Positions 42,162 through 51,460 of a DNA stretch of 64,000 bases are shown here, piece by piece. The stretch spans positions 868,001 to 932,000 of the forward strand of contig CP054595.1 in assembly GCA_013347225.1 (NCBI GenBank), given 5' to 3'. Position numbers and translations under genes: made by a program. A model generated the notes under the pieces. That model worked only from the letters and a program-made list of their open reading frames with translations. It had not been told where the DNA came from and searched no databases. Source of the stretch: Candidatus Accumulibacter similis. GTDB taxonomy: Bacteria; Pseudomonadota; Gammaproteobacteria; Burkholderiales; Rhodocyclaceae. How positions within the stretch are numbered: position 1 is the stretch's first letter; each line of letters begins with the position of its first letter.

Positions 42162-45100
42162 TTACGGTTTGCTCCCTGAGCAGCCAGACGGCAGATCTGA
42201 AAACGTCATCTCGTAGTCACGTTCACCGAGTGTCCTCTCCCATTCTTGGCAGCTCAGATTCCGCCCAACCCTTGCTTTCGCTTGCTCGAGCAGGTCCTCA
42301 GTCCGCACAACCCAAAATCTCAATCGACCATCTTCGGTGACGGCGACAAGCCACCTCCCATCGTCCGTAAACGCCAGTCGCGCAATTCTATCAGGAGCGC
42401 TTGGCAGAGCCACGAACTTGCCGTGCCCCACACGGATGTAAGTGCGTCCATCAGCGATAGCGGCTGCATGGAGCGATCCATCCTGGCTTACGGCGACGGC
42501 AGTCGCTTCCTCCTTGTATCGCAAGGTCTTGTGGGAAACAGGGTTCAACGGAGCTTCACCCAACGTGGCGTCGAGTTCGAAGAGGTTGCCGCCAAATCTG
42601 TCGCCACCTGCACCGAAGATAATGTTTCCACCCCATAGTGCCACTGAGCGAACACGCTTTTCAACCGAGTAGCTAAAAGGCCCTTTCCCGGTAGCGACTT
42701 GCCACAGCCTCACCACTGGCGGATCCCTTGCTGGCGGTTTGGCGCCCTCTTCTGAGCTGTAATCAATGCCTATTGAAGGTCTGTAACCTTCGCGTGCGCC
42801 GACCAACCATGCACCTCCGCGATCGAATGCCATCACAGACAGGCTTGCTCCGTCCGCAAGTACGCTTCGCTGACTTTGAGTTGTGTTCTCGATCAACTCT
42901 AAGGATTGATCTGTCGAGATGGCCAACCGCCCAGAACCAATCGCAATGGAACTGATTGTACCCTTCGCTGCAATCTCTTGCACATGATGCAAGCCTTCAT
43001 CCCAAAACTCGATGGACATGGAATTTGACGACCAGGCCGCCATAGCCAAGCCACCACAACCGAGTGCGACCCGATCGACGGCGTTCCTGGTCTTGATCTC
43101 TTGCGGTTGTACGGCGTCACTTCCTGGCTTAAGTTCCCAAACTCTTACGAGCTTGCCTGGGCCGGCGACAGCCCAGCGGCGTCCATCGCAGCTAAGGGCC
43201 AAACCATCGGGCCTAGTCGGCGGATCGAGGGGCTTGCTCCAGGTCTCCCCCGGTCCTTCTTCAAGATTTAGCCGTCTGATGCTTCCATCTCGGGCTGCGG
43301 CGACGAGAGCGCTATCGTCAGGGGTAAAGGCGAACGCGATCACGACATCGTCATGCCCCGCGAAAGTGATTGACGGTTCCTTCGGGGAGCTCTTGAGATC
43401 CCAGAGTTGGACTCGGCGGTCGCCATCCCCCTGCGTCGCGAGCCAACGGGAACTGCCACTGAAGGCTGCGCCTACAAATCGATCGACCCCGATGGCGATT
43501 GGTTGGGCACTTGGCCCTGAGCGGCTCGTCAGATCCCACAGCCATGCTCCCCCGCCCTTTTCTGAGAGGTTTGGACTCGCGCTCGCCATGAGCCAGCGAG
43601 AGTCAGGACTGACTATCAGTAAATCGACTTCGCCCGTAGCGCCAACAAGAAGGCGACCACGCTCCATAGTTGTCGCGTCTTTGATCTTCCATTCGCGGAT
43701 CGATCCACTCGCTCCACCGGTGAAGACTGTCTTACCCTCACTGTCCGTAGCCAACGCAGTCACGGCGGGTTCACGAGGAGAGACGTTCAGGCTGCAGCGA
43801 TTGCCGGTCAGACCCAGGAGCAAGAACTTGGGAGAGTCGGACGAGGATACGGCCGCCCAATCGCCATTACCGGAGATGTTGACAACCGTTTCCTGAGAGG
43901 ACGCAAGAGCAGGGTCGCAAAACTTTTCCCATACTGAGTTCGTTCTGTGCCATATGACAACAGTCCCCAACATGCTGCCGCTCGTGGCTCCGAGCCACCT
44001 TGCATTGCGATCGAAGGAAAGGTGGTTGATAGCACCTGGTAGCAGGTTTCCCGTTTCATCCCTTTCTACCTTCAATTGGCCGTTCATGGCACCGAGATCG
44101 ACGAAGGTCACTCCTTGCCGCTGGTCACCGATTGCGAGTGTTTGCCGGTTGGGACTGATCAGGATGGCCGATGGTTTTTCGGTGAGTGCAAGATCGCGCG
44201 GTGTTTTGTGCTGCGAATACAAGTCGTAGATCGATGTGCTCCCATCGTTGTTGACCACGGCGAATGGCCAATAAGTGCCGCCTAGGACGATAGAAGCCAA
44301 CTGCCATGGAAGTGTCTCGGGTCTTGGATAGGGGACCATCGCGTTGCCCATCCTCTGTTCAAGGATGCGTCGCAGAACCTCCTCTCCGGGTGCCCCAGCG
44401 CCCCGTTTGATTGCTTCGACCGCGAGCAGCAGCGATCGCTGCGGGTCGATGGATCGTCCGTTGTCCGCTTCCGCAATTAACAGTTGCGCCGTGATGGACT
44501 CGTTCTTCTTCTCGAGGTCGGCGTTCTGAGCCACGATCATCGCATGCTGATCCACGATCATCACAGATAGACCGACAAGGCAAAGCACCACGACGCAAAC
44601 AATGAGCCGCAAGATGCTGCGCTTTTTGCGACTCCGGAGGAGGAGCTGGCGTTCGTCATCGTTGAGCGTTCGCATTCCTTCAAGCCCCCGTTCGACGATC
44701 TTGAGATCATCAGCGGCAAGCGCGCGGTTCGCATCAGCCCGACTATCGAGGATGCGTCGCGCCCGCTGGCCGGGCTTTGCAGACTTGTCGTATTGGGCGC
44801 GGACGAATCGGGCCAGTGTGTCATGGGCTAGGCGGGTAGTACCCGGCCCCCCGTCTGAGAGCAAAAAGTGGCTTCTTAGCGACGTGAGGAGGATGCTGAT
44901 CTCTCGATTCGGATAACGAGCTTCCGTCTCGGTGCGACCGCGATCCGCAGCGGTTCCGACGTCCGTCGTGTGATAGATTAGAACATCTAACAACAAGCCG
45001 GAGTCGGCAGCATCCTCGTGAGCCTTTGCAACGGACGCCATCTGGCGCGAGAGGAAATCTTGGAGGTGTTGTCCGTTCCTAATCAACGTTTGCAACGTCT

Positions 45101-46460
45101 CAAGTGAGAAATCTCGCTTTGTGTCGCTACCTGCATTCCAGAGTTCCGTTAGGAGGATTGCTAGCGTCGGTGCGACAGCCGATTTCGGATCAGAGCAAAC
45201 ATAGTCCGCAATGGCTTCGGGTACCCCGTCCTCAACAGATAGCTCGTAGAAGTTCCGCAAACGTCCCGACAAGGTTAAGCCTCGCACGGCCTCAATGACG
45301 TTCTGCCTGCCGAGTGGCTGGACATGCATCTTGCTGAATATTGTGCCGACATCCGTCGCGCATTGTTCGATCTCTGCGAGCCATTCCTTACGGAATCCCA
45401 GGACCAACTTGACTAACGTCGAGCTTCCACTTCTGCCAAGTTCATCGCCTACTGCGGTTAAGAGTTCCAATACTTCTTGATGACCTGCACGGGCGTCTGA
45501 AAGGAACGTCTCTTCTACTTGGTCGAGCATAAGGATGCTCTCCCTGCCGCTGATAGCGGCGAGGTGCTCGCGAAGGTCGGAGGTAAGTGAATGCTCTGGG
45601 GTTCGGCGGCGTACCGAGATGTTGAAGTCCAACTCGAGGCGGGGAATCAAACCTGCTTCCAGAAGCGAACTCTTTCCCACTCCCGACTCACCGTACAGGA
45701 GAACAACCGGTGGCATTGCGGGGTCGGTGAGAAGTTCGTAAAGCCGGCGGATGTCGTCTCCACGACCGAAGAAGATCTCAGCGTGCTCGCTAGTGTACCG
45801 CTCCAGATAGCGAAAGGGCGATTTCGGGAGGGGCCGAGGGCGTATTCCAGGGAGGCCATAGTAGGGATCCGGGTTAGGCAACCACCGCTCGCACGCCCTA
45901 GCAATCTCAGCGACTGGACAAGCCCATATCGTGCCTGTTACGTTCTTTCCATCCATCATAATCGCTGAACGAAGAAGTCCAACGACCGATCCCTCAACAA
46001 CACACGGAGAGCCAGAGAGGCCGCTGATCGCCGCGCCAGCGGCCTGATTGCAATGAAGTTGAATCGCCAAGACACCTTCATAGCTGCCTTGTGCTTCTAC
46101 CACGTGTCCATCGATGACCATCCCTGCGCTATGAACGTCCGGGAACCCATAGGCCCGCCAGCCTGTACCTCTATCGCAGTGTTCAGCGAGTGGCAGTCCT
46201 TTCTTAGGTGGCGCAGTTTTGCAATGCAATAGAGCCCAGTCTGCGTTTTGATTGAAGCTAAGGACGCTTGCTTTGGTCATGTGCGACGGAAATGTGAGAA
46301 CGATCGAGTCCCCGTTGAGTCTCCCGGTGGTTCGATCGCCTATGACATGGAACGCTGTTAGTGCATAGCCTCCCGAAACATGGAAAGCAGTTCCAGCGAA
46401 CGTCGTCGCGTCGCCCGTCACAGTGACCCTTGCTATTGCATCGATCCACCTATTGTTCAT
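42162..46460 (-). CDS. trypsin-like protease - nSTAND ATPase - membrane - WD40 protein
   Basis: A 1432-residue protein. Residues 1-190 are a trypsin-like domain with an intact triad: His38 (YALTAFHVIG), Asp74 (NQNADWALLHC), Ser149 (ISGLSGSPCVV). Residues about 215-560 are a novel-STAND-type NTPase: SPFRYLERYTSEHAEIFFGR, Walker A YGESGVGKSS (257-265), Walker B SILMLDQVEE. A membrane helix lies at 616-636, then a short coiled coil (AQNADLEKKNESITAQLLIA). About 700 residues of WD40-like beta-propeller repeats complete the protein (VWDLTSRSG, VQLWDLKSS, FAFTPDDSALVAAARDGSIR). STAND proteins are signal-triggered switches; here the propeller would sense and the protease act. Its start overlaps the phosphoesterase gene by 11 bp. 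Confidence 0.88.
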   Translation of the reverse strand: MNNRWIDAIARVTVTGDATTFAGTAFHVSGGYALTAFHVIGDRTTGRLNGDSIVLTFPSHMTKASVLSFNQNADWALLHCKTAPPKKGLPLAEHCDRGTGWRAYGFPDVHSAGMVIDGHVVEAQGSYEGVLAIQLHCNQAAGAAISGLSGSPCVVEGSVVGLLRSAIMMDGKNVTGTIWACPVAEIARACERWLPNPDPYYGLPGIRPRPLPKSPFRYLERYTSEHAEIFFGRGDDIRRLYELLTDPAMPPVVLLYGESGVGKSSLLEAGLIPRLELDFNISVRRRTPEHSLTSDLREHLAAISGRESILMLDQVEETFLSDARAGHQEVLELLTAVGDELGRSGSSTLVKLVLGFRKEWLAEIEQCATDVGTIFSKMHVQPLGRQNVIEAVRGLTLSGRLRNFYELSVEDGVPEAIADYVCSDPKSAVAPTLAILLTELWNAGSDTKRDFSLETLQTLIRNGQHLQDFLSRQMASVAKAHEDAADSGLLLDVLIYHTTDVGTAADRGRTETEARYPNREISILLTSLRSHFLLSDGGPGTTRLAHDTLARFVRAQYDKSAKPGQRARRILDSRADANRALAADDLKIVERGLEGMRTLNDDERQLLLRSRKKRSILRLIVCVVVLCLVGLSVMIVDQHAMIVAQNADLEKKNESITAQLLIAEADNGRSIDPQRSLLLAVEAIKRGAGAPGEEVLRRILEQRMGNAMVPYPRPETLPWQLASIVLGGTYWPFAVVNNDGSTSIYDLYSQHKTPRDLALTEKPSAILISPNRQTLAIGDQRQGVTFVDLGAMNGQLKVERDETGNLLPGAINHLSFDRNARWLGATSGSMLGTVVIWHRTNSVWEKFCDPALASSQETVVNISGNGDWAAVSSSDSPKFLLLGLTGNRCSLNVSPREPAVTALATDSEGKTVFTGGASGSIREWKIKDATTMERGRLLVGATGEVDLLIVSPDSRWLMASASPNLSEKGGGAWLWDLTSRSGPSAQPIAIGVDRFVGAAFSGSSRWLATQGDGDRRVQLWDLKSSPKEPSITFAGHDDVVIAFAFTPDDSALVAAARDGSIRRLNLEEGPGETWSKPLDPPTRPDGLALSCDGRRWAVAGPGKLVRVWELKPGSDAVQPQEIKTRNAVDRVALGCGGLAMAAWSSNSMSIEFWDEGLHHVQEIAAKGTISSIAIGSGRLAISTDQSLELIENTTQSQRSVLADGASLSVMAFDRGGAWLVGAREGYRPSIGIDYSSEEGAKPPARDPPVVRLWQVATGKGPFSYSVEKRVRSVALWGGNIIFGAGGDRFGGNLFELDATLGEAPLNPVSHKTLRYKEEATAVAVSQDGSLHAAAIADGRTYIRVGHGKFVALPSAPDRIARLAFTDDGRWLVAVTEDGRLRFWVVRTEDLLEQAKARVGRNLSCQEWERTLGERDYEMTFSDLPSGCSGSKP

Positions 46461-47892
46461 GTTTCACGACGTCTGCGCGGACGACACGATCGTCGTCGCT
46501 TATGTCTAACCGGACATATGTCGGCTCGAACCGGATATACGACTGAAGACGATTGGCGCGAAGGTCTTCGAGGAAGTAGCGAAGGGCAGCCAATGCAATT
46601 TCTTCGTGATCGCTGCTCAGTTCAGCAGGAAAGTACATCTTGTCTGACCATGTGCCGCTGTTCAGATACTCGGCGCCATTCCCCAGCGACACGCGCTTCG
46701 CATCGTGCGTGTGTCCGAAGATCACATACCGATAGTTTCTGGCGAGCACTCGAGCCGCAGATGTGTAGCGGTCGGCCTCCACGCCGGATGCGAACCGCTC
46801 ACGCCAATCAAGAACGCCCAGAGTCTTCCGGACAAGACGAAGGCGTGCTTCCACGGATGAACGATCATCCATAACCATGAGCCTAGCGAGGCCGAATGCA
46901 GCGTCCGACCGACTGCCGATGTCACCCGGTCGTGGACCGCTGTCGAGCAGTTCGCGGGCCGCGTCATGACCAACCGTTCGTACCATGACCTCGTGCAGCG
47001 AGAGGTCTTCTGAGTCCAATCTGCCGTCGGCATAACGACGCACGGGATCCGCCGTCATGATCGATGCGATGTCGCCAGCTCGGCGCGGGAACCCGGAAAC
47101 TCGCTGCCCGTGGAAGAACGCGGAAGGAAGTATTTTGAATAGTTCGCGGATCTGAAGCCTCGTGGAGGGTTCGAGTGCGAGCAGCAGAGCTATCAATGGT
47201 TCGGATTCGGGCTTTAGCAGGTCAATGAAGCTGTACAGAGATTTGATCGGGTTGATCACCTTTGCTACCAGTCGACTTCCAGCAGGAGCAACAAACTGCA
47301 GCTCACTGTTGGCAGAACACTGACCTCGCGATTGTAAAGATCGCAAGCGCCGGAGCCGATCGTGGTCAACGACATTGAAAGGGTCGTAACGGTTTCCGTG
47401 TTCGATCAGAGCATCGCCAACCCGGTAGGCCTCTCCATCATAAATGAAGCGGATCCGCGACGAGGTTTGCTGAGCGAGTCGCTCCTCGAAGGCGACTCTG
47501 ACCCCTGGCAGAGCGAGCTCGACATCGTGATTTCCCAAGAGGACTACGAGCGCATGGCCCTTGGCGAGGAAGTTTCCGAGAGCATCGAAGACGGCACTGT
47601 CACGATCTCGATATGCAACTCTTCGAAAGGTCGCAGTGGCTTCATTGGCGTCTTCCACGAACGGCACCCACGGCTGCTTTCCCTCGTGGCACTCGGCAAG
47701 AAAGTCTATAAAGTCCCCGTTGATCACAAGCTCAATCGGGCATTCGTGCGCTCTGTCGGCGAGTTCCTCAATGAATCCTGCGAGTCGTTCTGGCCTCGAC
47801 ATGATGCGAAATCCTCGTTGGGCAGGATCATCCGAGAACTCGCCGCCAATGTGGAGGTCTGAGATGACGAAAACGCGCATCTTGGTGGGCAT
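46450..47892 (-). CDS. calcineurin-like metallophosphoesterase
   Basis: A 480-residue phosphoesterase with all metal motifs: VFVISDLHIGG (D12, H14), LVINGDFIDFLAE, VVLLGNHDVEL, ALIEHGNRYDPF and VIFGHTHDAKRV. A roughly 200-residue, mainly helical insert separates the fourth and fifth motifs. It is longer than simple nucleases or pyrophosphatases of this fold, and no signal peptide is present. ATG 47892 has an AGGAG site. It is the first gene of an operon with the trypsin-STAND-WD40 protein, with which it overlaps. It may cut a nucleotide, RNA or phosphoprotein and control or execute that system; the substrate is unknown. Confidence 0.85.
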   Translation of the reverse strand: MPTKMRVFVISDLHIGGEFSDDPAQRGFRIMSRPERLAGFIEELADRAHECPIELVINGDFIDFLAECHEGKQPWVPFVEDANEATATFRRVAYRDRDSAVFDALGNFLAKGHALVVLLGNHDVELALPGVRVAFEERLAQQTSSRIRFIYDGEAYRVGDALIEHGNRYDPFNVVDHDRLRRLRSLQSRGQCSANSELQFVAPAGSRLVAKVINPIKSLYSFIDLLKPESEPLIALLLALEPSTRLQIRELFKILPSAFFHGQRVSGFPRRAGDIASIMTADPVRRYADGRLDSEDLSLHEVMVRTVGHDAARELLDSGPRPGDIGSRSDAAFGLARLMVMDDRSSVEARLRLVRKTLGVLDWRERFASGVEADRYTSAARVLARNYRYVIFGHTHDAKRVSLGNGAEYLNSGTWSDKMYFPAELSSDHEEIALAALRYFLEDLRANRLQSYIRFEPTYVRLDISDDDRVVRADVVKHEQ

Positions 47893-48094
47893 CGAACAGG
47901 CTCCTACAAAGGATAGATACTATTGCTACAGGCCAGCGCATATTGACCGATAACCAGGGTTAACTTTAATGTGAAAGAACCTCTACAAGCGCGCGAGTAC
48001 CTGACCGCGAGCGGTCATGGAGATCGGTTGTCGTGAATCAGGCCGCTGCGGGGATGAAGCCGAAGCGAGTTAGTTCCCGGAGTTGCGACAGGAG

Positions 48095-48361
48095 TTAGCA
48101 GAACCTTATAGGAAGGATTGCCACGTATTTTGGGTCGTAGAACATATCAGCAGATAGGCCCAGCCACTCGCGTAGACGATCGCCGCTTGCGTCGGCGAAC
48201 AGAACCCCGGAATCGTGGACTTTTCTTCTTGGTGCTTGGCCCGCAACCAAGATGCGTGCTTGCGGGTGCAACTGAAGGATCGGACGCGCGCCGAGTAGCA
48301 GATGCTCAGCGCATAGGGTGCAACTGCGCACCCTATTGAGCAAAGTGGAGGCCGTCGTCAT
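48095..48361 (-). pseudogene. truncated uracil-DNA glycosylase family gene
   Basis: The 88-residue frame holds the N-terminal part of a UDG-like protein: LLNRVRSCTLCAEHLLLGAR (Cys ligand of the Fe-S type), RILVAGQAPRRKVHDSGVLF, FADASGDRLREWLGLS and YVAILPIRFC. It stops just where the family continues with a glycine-rich block; about half of the protein is missing. It begins next to the intron relic. Confidence 0.8.
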
Positions 48362-48371
48362 ATGGCAGCCA

Positions 48372-48755
48372 ATCGGGATAGGACGAGGCCTCGCCGCCCC
48401 TCCCTCCCACACCACCGGACGTACGGGTCACGTATCCGGCGGTTCGGCATATTAAGTCGGCAAGTCGACTGGCCCTGTGCTGAAGCAGCCCCAAGGTTCG
48501 CGACCCGCTAACCGAAGCCTCGTCTCTGTCCGCTCCAAACCCATGCTCATCCGGTCGGATGCAGTCATAGTCTTCATTGGACAACGATTACTCCTCTCTT
48601 TCACGTTCGTTTCGGAACACCGTTCGGGCCTTCGGTTGGCTCTTTGGCTCCTCGCCGTCCCCTACCCTACTATGCCCTCTGCCGACTTCTCCAGGGTATT
48701 CAGCGTCGTTCACCCGACGCTCAACCTCGGTCCTCTGAGGCACCGAGCCCGTAGG
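48372..48755 (-). mobile_element. group II intron relic without ORF
   Basis: A domain V of the other main bacterial type lies at 48411-48445 (GAACCGCCGGATACG ... CGTACGTCCGGTGG). The 5' side has domain I-type sequence (TACCCTGGAGAAGTCGGCAG). No reverse transcriptase is present, so only about 380 bp remain of an intron of perhaps 2 kb or more. It runs directly into the end of the SGNH gene on one side and the UDG fragment on the other. Confidence 0.75.
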
Positions 48756-49535
48756 TCAGGCTATTCCCGCAGCTTCTAGGACGGGTCGCCAGCACTTCGC
48801 AAGGCGATTGAACCCTGCTGGCGTCGGATGCAACTCGTTAGCCCAATCGGCGGGAGTCAGGGTCGTTACCTCGTCCACCACGTTCAGGTGAGGGGCTGCT
48901 CCCTGCGCTGAGCGAAGCGTCTCGCCGAAACGGTCGATGAGCTGATTGACCACTTGCTGGTGAAGCTCGCGCGGCACCTTGCATTGGTCCATGGGGTATT
49001 GAAGCCACTGCCCAAGTCCCATGAACCCCTTGCCATTCGGACAGGGGTAGTCGTAGCCGTGAACGAATACGGGCGTACCTGGGATCTTCTCTTGAACCAG
49101 ATCGTACACGCTCTGTAACGCATCCCTGACCGTTTTGAAGAGTCGGTCGGGTTGTCCGGGGCTTAGACAGCTCGCAGCCGAGCTCTTAGCCGAGCAGTCC
49201 GGCAATAACAGGCTTTGTAGATCGTCCTTTCCGGCGAAATCATTGCCACCCCCGGATATAAATACTGCTTTCAGTGTCCTTCCATAGCCACCCGCCACAT
49301 CGAGGTCCGACTCGATCTGGGCACGAACTGGTCCAGTTTGGTACTCGACTGCCTCAGCGCCGTTGTGGCCACGCACCAGCATCACGTGCGTTCTTCGACG
49401 GTTGAGAATCTTATGCAGAGGAATAGCTAGATTGTTCTTTGGGTACCAGAACCATGAATCGCCGATCGCCAGAACGGTCGGAAAAACACCGTCTGCCTGT
49501 AACAGAGCTTCATTCCAAACGGGTCCATTAGACAT
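48756..49535 (-). CDS. SGNH/GDSL-family hydrolase
   Basis: A 259-residue esterase-fold protein: VLAIGDSWFWYPKNNLAIPL holds the nucleophile Ser in GDSW, FISGGGNDFAG supplies the oxyanion Gly/Asn, and ANELHPTPAGFNRLA the catalytic His. No signal peptide. It may act on acyl esters. The last codons adjoin the intron relic, so the native C-terminus could have been altered. Confidence 0.85.
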   Translation of the reverse strand: MSNGPVWNEALLQADGVFPTVLAIGDSWFWYPKNNLAIPLHKILNRRRTHVMLVRGHNGAEAVEYQTGPVRAQIESDLDVAGGYGRTLKAVFISGGGNDFAGKDDLQSLLLPDCSAKSSAASCLSPGQPDRLFKTVRDALQSVYDLVQEKIPGTPVFVHGYDYPCPNGKGFMGLGQWLQYPMDQCKVPRELHQQVVNQLIDRFGETLRSAQGAAPHLNVVDEVTTLTPADWANELHPTPAGFNRLAKCWRPVLEAAGIA

Positions 49536-49630
49536 CTGAAATCCTCCATGCTAAGTCGACTTGCTCTGACCGTAAGCCAATCGGTACAAGTCACACGGAA
49601 CTGCGGCCAAGGGTAGAACTCTCGCCCCTC

Positions 49631-49903
49631 TCAATCGAGCTTCAGTCTGAACGCCCGACTCTGGTCTGCTTGGCACTTGGTCAGTCGCAATTTTGCGCTC
49701 ACCAAATGCTGTAGAACGGGCCTGACATTCCCTGCGACCTGGTAACCCGAGTAGCCCGTGTCAGTGAGCGCGTCGGTCAATGAATAGCCGTGCCCCGCTC
49801 TGTCAAACTTAAACTGACCACAATTGATCCAATAAACATGCCCAAGACCTTGACGGTCAAAATGCACCGCACAGGCAGCACCGCCAACGAACGACCACGC
49901 CAT
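49631..49903 (-). CDS. small hypothetical protein
   Basis: A 90-residue frame starting MAWSFVGGAACAVHFDRQGL and ending QADQSRAFRLKLD. Composition looks protein-like (TDTGYSGYQVAGNVRPVLQH). A GGAGG sits unusually close (2 bp) to the ATG; a longer start exists at 49930. No family recognised, so this is tentative. Confidence 0.38.
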   Translation of the reverse strand: MAWSFVGGAACAVHFDRQGLGHVYWINCGQFKFDRAGHGYSLTDALTDTGYSGYQVAGNVRPVLQHLVSAKLRLTKCQADQSRAFRLKLD

Positions 49904-50161
49904 CGCCTCCGAGCAATAATCAAGGCACACCGCAGGTCAGTTCTAAACGCGTGCCGCAACTTTTCCCTAATGAAAATCTCAACCGAGACTCTCCTTCTCG
50001 ACCGAGAAATCTGCAGTGACCCCCATATACCTTGCCGCGATCGGGAAATCATCACGCTAGGCCATTCGCCATGTGAATGCAAATAGAAACTGTTGATAAT
50101 CTATCTTCCCTATTTAGTTGGTCGACGAGCGAGAGTATTCGAATGGCCACCATACCCCCCT
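49904..50161. other. gap, no gene seen
   Basis: AT-richer stretch between the small hypothetical gene and the DUF6794 gene. No supported feature. Confidence 0.3.
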
Positions 50162-50455
50162 TCAATGCACCTTCGGCACCAACTCCCGCAACCGCATCCA
50201 CACCGCCTCAACGATCACCATCGAAACGTCGTCCGGGTGCATCGACTGGTCATGCTCTCGAATGGCCCGCATCAGCGCGTCGTTGCCCTTCCACAGCCCC
50301 AGGTTGTTCCGAATCCAGGCGCCGGGGCCCATCTGCAAACCGATGAGTTCCGCTTTGGCCATGGCGGCGATCGTCGCCTTGTCGTTATCCGACAGGGTGG
50401 CGATCACCACGCCGACGGCCTCGTCAATCGCCGCCGGCCACTGCTTCTGCTTCAT
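50162..50455 (-). CDS. DUF6794-like protein
   Basis: A 97-residue protein, MKQKQWPAAIDEAVGVVIAT, then LSDNDKATIAAMAKAELIGL, GAWIRNNLGLWKGNDALMRA and HPDDVSMVIVEAVWMRLREL. The IRNN-GLW-GN and HPDD-S blocks match the DUF6794 pattern. ATG 50455 overlaps the nuclease stop by ATGA; frames reaching further upstream are inside the nuclease gene. The function is unknown; it may be an immunity or accessory factor of the nuclease, which is inference from coupling only. Confidence 0.75.
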   Translation of the reverse strand: MKQKQWPAAIDEAVGVVIATLSDNDKATIAAMAKAELIGLQMGPGAWIRNNLGLWKGNDALMRAIREHDQSMHPDDVSMVIVEAVWMRLRELVPKVH

Positions 50456-50997
50456 CGGCGTGCTTCCTTCCGCCAATCCCAAGGGGGTATCGGCTGACCA
50501 TCGGCCCACAGGCCGGCACGCTTCGCCCGCGCTTCCTGTTCGGCGAACTCGTACCGCCCCGCATCCTCGGGCGACTGCTCCTTAGCGTACTTCCGGTACC
50601 ACCATGCAAGGCCGACCGTGATCTGCGCCAGGCCAGCATCCAGCGTCTTCGGGCAGTAGCTCGTCCGACAGTTCGGGTCCGCGACCATGACCTTGCCAAC
50701 GATGCGTTGGTAGCGATCGTGTTTCTGCCACTGCACGTCGACATCTTTCCCGAAGACCATCGCCGACATAAATTCCTTCGATCGCTGCCCGAAGGGTTGC
50801 GCTTTCTCGGGGGCATCGATGGCACCCAGGGGGATCTTGTGCTGCGCGCGGTTGGCATCGAGCACCGTGATCGTATCGCCGTCGGCGACGCCCACGACGG
50901 TACCGGAGAGGGTTTCGGGATGTGCCGAGAGGCTGACGACCAGCATCAGGAAGAACCGCAGATGTCGGACGTGAATTCGTCCTCTCATTCTACTCAT
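50452..50997 (-). CDS. thermonuclease (SNase) family secreted nuclease
   Basis: A 181-residue protein with a basic, hydrophobic N-terminal signal (RHLRFFLMLVVSLSAHP). The SNase fold follows: TLSGTVVGVADGDTITVLDA with the catalytic Asp pair, IDAPEKAQPFGQRSKE, QWQKHDRYQRIVGKVMVAD (catalytic Arg) and EQEARAKRAGLWADGQPIPP. A Cys pair (CRTSYC) may form a disulphide. It would cut DNA or RNA outside the cytoplasm. A truncated paralogue lies at 28916-29212. Confidence 0.9.
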   Translation of the reverse strand: MSRMRGRIHVRHLRFFLMLVVSLSAHPETLSGTVVGVADGDTITVLDANRAQHKIPLGAIDAPEKAQPFGQRSKEFMSAMVFGKDVDVQWQKHDRYQRIVGKVMVADPNCRTSYCPKTLDAGLAQITVGLAWWYRKYAKEQSPEDAGRYEFAEQEARAKRAGLWADGQPIPPWDWRKEARR

Positions 50998-51099
50998 GGA
51001 GAGGTAGTTACCATTCTTGTCGCTGTCGGGCTCTGCGTAGCGAGGTTAGACGCACCGCAGGTTCGACAAATCCTGGCCATAGGACTTTGCACCAGTTGC

Positions 51100-51329
51100 T
51101 TATTTGGGGCGACAGGGCTTGCCCTCATATTGATGCCGTTGCAAGACATATTCGTGGCCGTTCCAGCGCTGAATCGGAAAGCAGAAGCCTGGTCCGCCGA
51201 TCTCAATGTCTGGCCAGCCGCCAGCCCCCTTGGTGGTCAGGACGGTGAGGATGCCCGTGCCCCTGGTGATCAGCTTCCAACTCTCATTAGCCTGTTTGCT
51301 GACGAGGCTATAGCCGGAGCCGGTATTTC
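51100..51329 (-). pseudogene. C-terminal fragment of an unknown secreted protein, cut by the IS1595 end
   Basis: The minus-strand frame reads GYSLVSKQANESWKLITRGT, then GILTVLTTKGAGGWPDIEIG, GPGFCFPIQRWNGHEYVLQR and ends in GKPCRPK. It looks like the tail of a conserved periplasmic hypothetical. The 5' part is missing: the frame meets the IS tip at 51330, beyond which sequence is the element. Confidence 0.6.
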
Positions 51330-51460
51330 CGGCATTATGGAGCAACCACCCCAAGCCTCAGCCGGACGCGGCGCCGACGATGATTTTTTTGTCGGGCGCA
51401 CTCTGTGAGCCCGGCGAGCCCTACACTCATCCTCATGACCCACCCCCATGAGCCAGTGCG

